A stretch of DNA of 64,000 nucleotides from Nibrella saemangeumensis. Its GTDB lineage: Bacteria > Bacteroidota > Bacteroidia > Cytophagales > Spirosomataceae. The stretch lies in contig NZ_BAABHD010000010.1 of NCBI RefSeq assembly GCF_039541915.1, positions 1 through 64,000 on the forward strand, given 5' to 3'. A model generated the notes under the pieces. It saw only the letters and a list, made by a program, of their open reading frames with translations. It made no database searches and was not told where the DNA came from. Shown here one piece after another: positions 7,622 to 13,924 of the stretch; position 1 is the stretch's first letter, and every line of letters starts with the position of its first letter. The position numbers were made by a program, and so were the translations under genes.

Positions 7622-8743
7622 ATGCACAAAAAGCGCTTATTCCTTTTTCTCTGTCTTCTGAATGCGGCTGTTGTTGTTGCCCAGCCCGCCAAACCGGTCA
7701 TTGACGCTGTCCGGAAGCAGTATGCACCGGATGCCCGAGTCGCTATTTTTCGGATCGAAACGGATTCCGTGGGTGCGTTAAAGGGAAAAACCAACCTTCC
7801 CGCAGCGAAGCAGGCCTTAACGGCCCAACTACAGCGAGAGGGTATCGCGTTTCAGGACCAGATAGAGGTGTTGCCGGCAACGGTCCTGGGCGAGCAAACA
7901 TACGCGGTTGTCAATGTATCAGTTGCTAATCTGCGTTCACAGCCCCGTGATGCCGCCGAACTGGCCACGCAGGCACTGCTCGGTATGCCCCTACAAATCT
8001 GGGATAAGGAGCGGGGTTGGTATCTGGCCCAGACCCCCGACCAGTACATTGCCTGGGTTGATTTTGGCGGCATCCAGCGCATGACCAAAGCCGAGTACGA
8101 CCGCTGGCAACAGGCCGACAAGATCATCTTTACCCGTCCTTTCGGTTTCTGCTACAGCGAGCCTACCGAGCAGTCGCAGACGGTTTCCGATCTGGTGGCC
8201 GGCGACATGCTGGTGCTGGAGAAAGAAGCCAAACAGTTCTATCAGGTTCGGTACCCCGATGGGCGCACGGGTTATGTTTCCAAAAAGGAAGCCCAGCGTC
8301 ACGATCGCTGGGTAGCTTCGTTGCGCCCGAGCGAAGAAACGCTCGTGAGCACTGCCAAAACCATGATGGGCATTCCGTATCTGTGGGGTGGCACGTCGGT
8401 AAAAGGCATGGATTGCAGCGGTTTTACCAAAACCGTCTATCTGCTGAACGGCATCACGCTTCCCCGCGATGCTTCGCAGCAGGTACATACGGGAGAACTG
8501 ATTCCCACCCCAAACAAAGAGTTTTCACAGCTAAAGCCCGGCGACCTGCTCTTTTTTGGCGAGCCGGCGACCCCTGAAAAACCGGAGCGTGTGGTACACG
8601 TCGGCATGTGGATTGGCAACAACGAGTTCATCCACGCATCCGGCAAGATCCGCATCAGCAGCATGATTCCCGGCGCTACCAATTTCGATGAGTTTGAACT
8701 TAATCGCTTTTTGCGGGCGAAAAGGATGTTAGTTAAGCATTAA
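7622..8743 (+). CDS. SH3b-NlpC/P60 cell-wall peptidase (YkfC-like)
   Basis: This 373-residue exported cysteine peptidase has a signal peptide at 1-21 (ending VVVAQ), two SH3-like regions (about 95-150 and 175-225) and a C-terminal NlpC/P60 domain with catalytic C265 (MDCSGF), H326 (VVHVGMW) and a third polar residue at H338 (FIHAS). The architecture matches YkfC, which cuts the gamma-D-Glu-meso-diaminopimelate bond of murein peptides and releases L-Ala-D-Glu, the substrate of the epimerase found three genes upstream. ATG 7622 is chosen over TTG 7601 because it starts the signal peptide. The gene has its own apparent promoter after a terminator, so it is a separate transcript from the upstream block. 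It converges on the sugar isomerase gene, 33 bp away. Confidence 0.9.
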   Translation: MHKKRLFLFLCLLNAAVVVAQPAKPVIDAVRKQYAPDARVAIFRIETDSVGALKGKTNLPAAKQALTAQLQREGIAFQDQIEVLPATVLGEQTYAVVNVSVANLRSQPRDAAELATQALLGMPLQIWDKERGWYLAQTPDQYIAWVDFGGIQRMTKAEYDRWQQADKIIFTRPFGFCYSEPTEQSQTVSDLVAGDMLVLEKEAKQFYQVRYPDGRTGYVSKKEAQRHDRWVASLRPSEETLVSTAKTMMGIPYLWGGTSVKGMDCSGFTKTVYLLNGITLPRDASQQVHTGELIPTPNKEFSQLKPGDLLFFGEPATPEKPERVVHVGMWIGNNEFIHASGKIRISSMIPGATNFDEFELNRFLRAKRMLVKH

Positions 8744-8776
8744 GATGGCACCATCGGGGCCTTTGCTCACGACTAC

Positions 8777-9610
8777 TTACATCACCGTTCGCAGGAAAGC
8801 CAGGCTCTGCGGTACCTGTTGCATGGAGCGGGAAGATTCGTCTTCAATAAAGAAGTGCCTGACGCCTGATTTTTTGGCCTGTTTCATAATCTCCGCAATG
8901 CCAATATCGCCCTGACCCAGGGTTACGTTGGTTTCAACGTCGGCCCGACCTTTGTCGTTGCCGGGGGTGCCGGGTTTCCGGTCTTTCAGATGGACTAGGG
9001 GAACACGTTTACCGTATTTCTGCAAAAAGGCTACCGGGTCCTGGCCGGGGTGTTTTACCCAGAAAACGTCCATTTCAAAATTGCAGTAACGGGGGTCCAG
9101 TTCATTGACCAGATAATCGAACAGCGTGCCTTGTTCGTAGGGTTTGAACTCATAGCCGTGGGTATGGTAGCACAGGTTCAGGCCGTTTTCTTTCAGCAAG
9201 CGCCCGGCGGTATTAAATACCTCCACGGCCCGCTGGGCATCATTGAACGTAAAGACATCATCCTGATGGGGAATCCAGGAGCAAACTACATATTTGGCAC
9301 CCAGGGTTTTGGCTTTGTCGATGATCTGCGGCACGTTACTCTCTAACTCGGTAAACTGGGCTCCCATGCTGATTAGCTTCAGGCCGTTCTGGTCGAGAAG
9401 CTTACGGAAGTCAGCGTTACTCATTCCGTAGGTGTTCCCCCCTTCTATCTCTTTAAAGCCCATTTCCCGGACTTTGGCCATGGTGCCCGTTACATCTTTC
9501 GCAAACTCGTTCCGGAACGTATACAACTGAATACCCACAGGTGCTTTAGGCTGGGCCTGGGCAACTGCCAGTACAACCGTCAGCAGGAGGCTTAACAGAT
9601 AGGTTTTCAT
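8777..9610 (-). CDS. Exported sugar phosphate isomerase/epimerase-like TIM barrel
   Basis: This xylose-isomerase-like (AP endonuclease 2 superfamily) barrel of 277 aa has a signal peptide (residues 1-19, ending AQAQ). Expected metal-site segments are visible: GFKEIEGG, LCYHTHGYEF, NFEMDVFWVKH, PLVHLKD and HFFIEDES. Homologues in Bacteroidota are often annotated as secreted sugar epimerases, and related proteins act in 3-keto-glycoside breakdown together with DUF1080 hydrolases; three of the latter occur elsewhere in this window. The start at 9610 is set by the signal peptide, since an upstream in-frame extension carries no recognisable sequence. A consensus -7 box is present upstream on the same strand. 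The substrate is not determinable here. Confidence 0.85.
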   Translation of the reverse strand: MKTYLLSLLLTVVLAVAQAQPKAPVGIQLYTFRNEFAKDVTGTMAKVREMGFKEIEGGNTYGMSNADFRKLLDQNGLKLISMGAQFTELESNVPQIIDKAKTLGAKYVVCSWIPHQDDVFTFNDAQRAVEVFNTAGRLLKENGLNLCYHTHGYEFKPYEQGTLFDYLVNELDPRYCNFEMDVFWVKHPGQDPVAFLQKYGKRVPLVHLKDRKPGTPGNDKGRADVETNVTLGQGDIGIAEIMKQAKKSGVRHFFIEDESSRSMQQVPQSLAFLRTVM

Positions 9611-9645
9611 CGTGGTCAGGTTTTTAGTGTTTACTCGAAAATAAG

Positions 9646-9653
9646 CAAAAATA
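9646..9653 (-). promoter_or_regulatory. -7 box for the sugar isomerase gene
   Basis: On the minus strand this reads TATTTTTG, a perfect TAnnTTTG, about 35 bp before the start codon at 9610. A -33 TTTG is not evident. Confidence 0.45.
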
Positions 9654-9691
9654 CGGGGTGTAACAAGCGCATTACCCCACGCACCGCAATT

Positions 9692-9711
9692 GGGCAGGTT
9701 ACCTCCTGCCC
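9692..9711. other. Short hairpin in the 9611-9877 divergent spacer
   Basis: GGGCAGG (9692-9698) and CCTGCCC (9705-9711) form a 7-bp stem with a 6-nt loop. There is no T tract, so it is not a standard terminator. The rest of this divergent 267-bp spacer shows only the -7 box described for the isomerase gene. Confidence 0.35.
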
Positions 9712-9877
9712 TGGTATTATAGTGGTTAAATAAGTGGTTTTTCCGGTAGATATGCAACTCTGCCGACTAATATTAACTCAGCTATAGGCTCTGGATTAAG
9801 ATAATCCTGCCATTCTGTAAGCTCCCTCAACAAAAGAAAGCCCGGTGGTGTTGGTGTGGTAAACGAATCGTCTTTCC

Positions 9878-10684
9878 ATGAATGAAGTTCGGGTCTCGAG
9901 CTGGAATGAACTGTTGGAATGCTTATACGAGGATGCCTGGATGTCCAACATTCAGCGGTTTCGCTCACCCTATGCGTTCCGGGGACTTCCGGATGCGTCC
10001 TTTTCGTTAATGACTTCGCTGATGCAGTTAGGGGGCGATTTTCCGCAACTGGAAGGACATCTGCTACGCAACTTCAAAAAATATGCGCATCGCGATGTGG
10101 TCGAGCAGGATTCTATCTGGCATTGGCTGTCGTTGGCTCAGCACCACGGCCTGCCCACCCGCCTGCTCGACTGGACATTTTCGCCGTTTGTGGCCCTGCA
10201 TTTTGCTACGGCAACAATCGAATGTCTGGCCATAGATGGCGCTGTCTGGACGGTCGATTATAAAAAAGCCCACGACCAATTGCCTTACCTGTTGAAGGCT
10301 CATCTGGCGGAGGAGGGTGCCGATGTGTTTACCGTAGAGATGTTACAAGGCATTCGAACCCTGCATGAGTTTGACAACCTGGCACCGGACACCTTTATCG
10401 CTTTTTTCGAGCCGCCTTCTCTCGATGATCGGATTATCAACCAATATGCCATGTTTTCGGTCATTTCCGATCCCCGTGTCGCCGTGACTGAGTGGCTGGA
10501 GCAGCATCCGGATACGTACCGCAAGATTATTATTCCAGCCGCCATTAAATGGGAGATACGGGATAAACTCGATCAGGCAAATATCAACGAGCGGGTCCTG
10601 TTTCCCGGTCTGGATGGCCTGAGTCTCTGGCTGAAACGGCAGTACTATCCAGTGGAGCAAAAAAAAATACCCCCAACAAGCTGA
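9878..10684 (+). CDS. FRG-domain protein
   Basis: This 268-residue cytoplasmic protein carries the FRG domain, named for its Phe-Arg-Gly motif: here YAFRGL near residue 35, followed by the second hallmark QHHGLPTRLLDWTFSPFVALHFA at about 88-110. The biochemical activity of FRG proteins is not established to my knowledge; the domain is widespread, scattered and often near mobile or defence genes. No signal peptide or membrane segment is present. It stands alone. Its last nine codons (EQKKIPPTS) are written by the A tract and hairpin that form the terminator of the opposite-strand operon, so the two genes' 3' ends overlap functionally. Confidence 0.82.
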   Translation: MNEVRVSSWNELLECLYEDAWMSNIQRFRSPYAFRGLPDASFSLMTSLMQLGGDFPQLEGHLLRNFKKYAHRDVVEQDSIWHWLSLAQHHGLPTRLLDWTFSPFVALHFATATIECLAIDGAVWTVDYKKAHDQLPYLLKAHLAEEGADVFTVEMLQGIRTLHEFDNLAPDTFIAFFEPPSLDDRIINQYAMFSVISDPRVAVTEWLEQHPDTYRKIIIPAAIKWEIRDKLDQANINERVLFPGLDGLSLWLKRQYYPVEQKKIPPTS

Positions 10685-10697
10685 AGAGATTGGGGGT
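10659..10697 (-). terminator. Terminator of the PmoC/PmoB-like operon, inside the FRG gene's 3' end
   Basis: ACCCCCAA (10669-10676) pairs with TTGGGGGT (10690-10697). Nine A residues at 10659-10667 give a U tract on the minus strand, so it ends leftward transcripts. The FRG stop codon (10682-10684) is in the loop. A near-identical stem lies at 47157-47186. Confidence 0.8.
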
Positions 10698-10710
10698 ACA
10701 TTGCTCACAT

Positions 10711-10841
10711 TGCTCGTCCTCGACTGTGTCGAGCGACGGGCGAGGTTCGCGTCTGTGACGCGATATATGTTTAGAGCATAAAGCCTACTCGCGTTACAAA
10801 CGCGAACCTCGCCCGTCTCGCATTACAAATGCGGACGAGCA
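10711..10841. repeat. Large compound palindromic repeat (family A), full copy
   Basis: Two 52-bp arms (10711-10762 and 10790-10841) are imperfect reverse complements around a 27-bp AT-rich centre. The ends are TGCTCGTCC and GGACGAGCA, and both arms contain the core CGGGCGAGGTTCGCG or its complement. Each arm also holds two small self-complementary hairpins whose 3-nt loops read TGT or ACA, for example CTCGAC-TGT-GTCGAG and CGCATT-ACA-AATGCG. Where the arms differ, the mini-hairpin stays paired. A shortened copy lies at 47079-47143. It encodes nothing and resembles a REP- or MITE-like element. Confidence 0.85.
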
Positions 10842-10856
10842 GGGAGAACGAGCCTC

Positions 10857-12512
10857 CTACAGCAAGCTTTCCTTCACTTGCGTATCAAACACCCCGGTTA
10901 GTACCTGTCCGTTACGCTTTACCTGCACCCAGATGCGGTAGTGGCCGGGCCTAGGGAAAGCGTAGGGAAACTCAACCATATTGCTATGCTCTTTACCGTC
11001 GGCGTGTTTCATGCCGGGCATACCGGCCATCAGCAGCTTATTGCGTTCGGCGTCGGGAAGTTGCTTCAGTTTGGCAATGTAGGTGTCTATGCTATCCCGG
11101 AAGCGGTTGGCGTTGGGGTAGCGGAAGGTGCGGGCCGTGTCGGCAATCCGGTTCACCAGCGACTCTTCGGCCGCCATGGAATACGTGCCGACCGGGTGGA
11201 GGTGAATATAGACCGATCCGTCGGAGCGGAGGATGGCCGCGTGGCCGCTCATGCCCAGATACGGCTCCAGACTGGCGGCTTTGCCATGCTCGTCGGCAAT
11301 AGCAAACTTCAGCGTATAGAGCTTACCGGCTTCCAGCACCTGACTGGGCTTATCGGTCCAGAGCATGGTAGACCCGTCGGCGAGTTTCATACTGGCGCTG
11401 GGCTTTCCGCAGGCTACCATGTCATCGTCGAGGTGCGGCACACCAACAGCATTTGATTTTACGCCCATCGGCTCAGTAACCAGCCAGCTATCGTCCGGAT
11501 CGGTTTTAGCCGCCCCTGCCTGGGTAACGGCGGGTACTTCAATGGTATCGGTCAGGGTTTCGGCGTAGCCGCTACGGTATACCATGTCGGCGTAAACGAG
11601 GTATTTGCCCTGCGGAAGCGAAGGCAGGATACTTTGGTAGTTGAGCGTATCGCGCCGGTCGGGGTGAATATGCGCAAAGGCATCCAGCCCCGGCGTCCGG
11701 ATCAGGAAGACATGCATCAGCTTACCGTGATCGGGTACGACAAAGCTGAGCATCCGGCGATTCCGTTTGAAATTCGTTGTATCCAACCGGATATTGAACA
11801 ACGAATGGTCCCCAGTTGGCTTTACGGAAGCTTCAATCGGCAGCGGCTTATAAAGATTTTCGTTGCGGTAACTGTCGGCCCAGCTATTCCACCACGATCG
11901 GCCGCCCATGAGCATCAGCGCAAGCAGGACCGAGCCAATACCCATGCCGATCATCCGTTTGCGACCGAGCGAGGCTGGTTTGGGCTGACCTGGTTTCAGG
12001 ATACCATCGGAGGTACTGGCACCAATGATGGTAACCAATAGGACAAATAGTAAGATACCCATAGCCGCCAGGGCCATACCCGTATCAGCAGGCATATCGC
12101 GTTGCGCCGTAGCGACCGATACCACCGGTGCCACAACCGTTGCTTTGCCATCGGGGCCATCGATCTGAAGCTCGATACTGGATGAGCCGCTATCCATCAG
12201 CCAGACTACCCCTTCGAACCGGTTTGGCTGATCGGCGGTTGGTTCCAGCTCATCGTGGGTGGGGGCTCCCTCATCGCCGGAGCGGAAGTAAACCGGCCGG
12301 GCCTGAATTGTACCCACACGGCCCTGCTCTACAAATACCGTCACTTTGGCGGTACCGGGCACCACATCGGGCGGTGAAACACTTACGAGCAGCCGGTACT
12401 TACCGGCCTCTTTTTGTACAATCACACCCGGACTACCAATGTGGCCGAACGAAGTCAGGGTTCCTGCTACAACGAGTATCAGCGAAAAAAGGAATTGAAT
12501 GCTATTTCTCAT
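10857..12512 (-). CDS. Membrane-anchored periplasmic protein, PmoB-like topology, His-rich
   Basis: This 551-residue protein has a signal peptide (about 1-23) ending SFG, which would leave His24 as the mature N-terminus. It continues with an N-terminal beta-rich periplasmic domain (24-140), two membrane helices (about 146-165 and 187-206) and a large C-terminal periplasmic region. That region contains two related His-rich modules: H262/H267 followed by AHIHP (281-284), and LGMSGH (H424) followed by YIHLHP (436-440). An N-terminal His, beta domain, two helices and second beta domain is the layout of PmoB/AmoB. HxH pairs of this kind are typical copper ligands. Sequence identity to PmoB is not obvious, and the C-terminal part is longer. 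It follows the PmoC-like gene by 14 bp, so they form an operon. Alternative: a copper-handling accessory protein. Confidence 0.6.
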   Translation of the reverse strand: MRNSIQFLFSLILVVAGTLTSFGHIGSPGVIVQKEAGKYRLLVSVSPPDVVPGTAKVTVFVEQGRVGTIQARPVYFRSGDEGAPTHDELEPTADQPNRFEGVVWLMDSGSSSIELQIDGPDGKATVVAPVVSVATAQRDMPADTGMALAAMGILLFVLLVTIIGASTSDGILKPGQPKPASLGRKRMIGMGIGSVLLALMLMGGRSWWNSWADSYRNENLYKPLPIEASVKPTGDHSLFNIRLDTTNFKRNRRMLSFVVPDHGKLMHVFLIRTPGLDAFAHIHPDRRDTLNYQSILPSLPQGKYLVYADMVYRSGYAETLTDTIEVPAVTQAGAAKTDPDDSWLVTEPMGVKSNAVGVPHLDDDMVACGKPSASMKLADGSTMLWTDKPSQVLEAGKLYTLKFAIADEHGKAASLEPYLGMSGHAAILRSDGSVYIHLHPVGTYSMAAEESLVNRIADTARTFRYPNANRFRDSIDTYIAKLKQLPDAERNKLLMAGMPGMKHADGKEHSNMVEFPYAFPRPGHYRIWVQVKRNGQVLTGVFDTQVKESLL

Positions 12513-12526
12513 GGAGTCTCTGTGCG

Positions 12527-13756
12527 TTATCGTTGTACTCGTTTCATCCAGTTACCCCAATACAGACCAATGCGGGCCGAGACAAAAGCGATCAGCAGCG
12601 CCTGGCCAAAGCCCAGGGCAAACTGCTCAACTGTCTGCGAAAAGTAGGGGTGGTATTTATACCGGTATTCCCAGGTTGGGTCGTCACCGTACGACCAGGA
12701 CTCGGCCAGGAAGAACCAGTTGCGGGCGTAGGGGGATGTGTGCAAAAATTCACCAAATGGCCATTGAACCGCCAATAAGGCAAACATAAACACGGCGGCC
12801 GCAGCGCCCGCCAGCAACCAGTCGTTTAGTTTGCCGCTGTAGCGGTGCATCAGTTTGTCCAGCAAAAAGCCGGGCACAATCAGTAAAAGCGGGAAAACAA
12901 AGGCCTGGTAGTGGGTAATCGGATTCAGGACCGGACCGAGTTTGGGCGTAGCCGGAAACAGGGGCAGGATCCAGCTTGGGATCAGCATAGTCAGCATATA
13001 CACGGCGGTAATAATCGTAAGGCCATAGCGCAGGGGAGAGGCCCGGCCCACCGCCATGAGGTAAATCGGGAAGGCAATAGCCGCCCAGGTGTAATAGGAG
13101 GTGTTATGCGACGCCCATTCTCCCATATTTTCAGAGAAGAGTACGAACAGTACGCTTAGTAACAATCCAGCCGAAATTCCAAACATCAGCCGGATACGGA
13201 AGGCCTGTTTTTTCTCCAGTTCATTTTCCGTCGTCCGGTCACCAATGCGGTTTTGCAGAGCCAGTACACTGATGATACTGCCAAACTGCACGATCATCAT
13301 ACCCAACAGCAGAATGGTGTGAGGGGGCGTCAGGATCTGCACATCGAGGCCATAGGTATTATGCCACCAGTCATCAAAGGGAGCAGAGGTCAGCATCGCC
13401 AGCGCACCCCAGACGCAATACAAGGCCCCCAGCGAGCCGTAAAAGACACCCCAGAAGCGGACGGATACAGCCCGGTCCGGGTGGCTTCTCTGGAACGTGA
13501 GTTGTAAGATTTTGAATCCTGAAAACAGACCGGCCACCACGGCACCGACGTACATCAGCAGGTGGGGCGGAGCAAACAGGCCATCCCGTCCGATGCTCAT
13601 GTGCCACATAATATCCCAGAGGAGGCCCCACACAATACAAAGGGAAGAGAACACGACCGCGTAGACGTACAGGGGAATGCCCAGGCGCCAATCGACCGCA
13701 CGGTTGAGCCGTTCGTCAACAGCGAAAGAAACTGGTGTGTTTAATGCGGACTGCAT
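12527..13756 (-). CDS. Polytopic membrane protein with PmoC/AmoC-like metal-site motifs
   Basis: This protein is 409 aa with about ten membrane helices. Two paired motifs stand out. Motif 1 has D48, H52 and H65 (WDIMWH then RDGLFAPPH), spacing +4/+13. Motif 2 has D128, H132 and H146 (DDWWH then LTPPH), spacing +4/+14. In methane monooxygenase PmoC, as I recall, the CuC ligands are Asp156/His160/His173 and the CuD ligands Asn227/His231/His245: the same two spacings, in the same order. The local text also resembles PmoC/AmoC (RDxxFxPxH; an N-x-W-x-H then PxH). The protein is longer than PmoC (about 250-290 aa), with extra helices at the C-terminus. It is first in a two-gene operon with the PmoB-like gene; no PmoA-like gene is adjacent. 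Function is inferred, not shown. Confidence 0.6.
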   Translation of the reverse strand: MQSALNTPVSFAVDERLNRAVDWRLGIPLYVYAVVFSSLCIVWGLLWDIMWHMSIGRDGLFAPPHLLMYVGAVVAGLFSGFKILQLTFQRSHPDRAVSVRFWGVFYGSLGALYCVWGALAMLTSAPFDDWWHNTYGLDVQILTPPHTILLLGMMIVQFGSIISVLALQNRIGDRTTENELEKKQAFRIRLMFGISAGLLLSVLFVLFSENMGEWASHNTSYYTWAAIAFPIYLMAVGRASPLRYGLTIITAVYMLTMLIPSWILPLFPATPKLGPVLNPITHYQAFVFPLLLIVPGFLLDKLMHRYSGKLNDWLLAGAAAAVFMFALLAVQWPFGEFLHTSPYARNWFFLAESWSYGDDPTWEYRYKYHPYFSQTVEQFALGFGQALLIAFVSARIGLYWGNWMKRVQR

Positions 13757-13787
13757 AGTGAATAGTTAATTGATAGACAGATAAGTA

Positions 13788-13817
13788 AAAATCTAAAAAA
13801 GTCCTCAGATAAACCAA
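13788..13817 (-). promoter_or_regulatory. Probable promoter of the PmoC/PmoB-like operon
   Basis: On the minus strand TTG (13817-13815) is followed after 19 bases by TAGATTTT (13795-13788), seven of eight matches to TAnnTTTG. It ends about 31 bp before the start codon at 13756. Confidence 0.4.
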
Positions 13818-13924
13818 TTGAACTTTGTAATCGGCAGGGTAAAGGCGAACAGCCAGACCGGTAAAATGACAAACATTTCGTAATCTTGGGCGTTCTGAAA
13901 GCACAACCTGCCATACACACGCCT

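Noticed and set aside
9726..9968. 80-codon minus-strand frame between the isomerase and FRG genes
   Set aside because: Overlaps the FRG start, has no promoter or signal sequence, and no recognisable composition.
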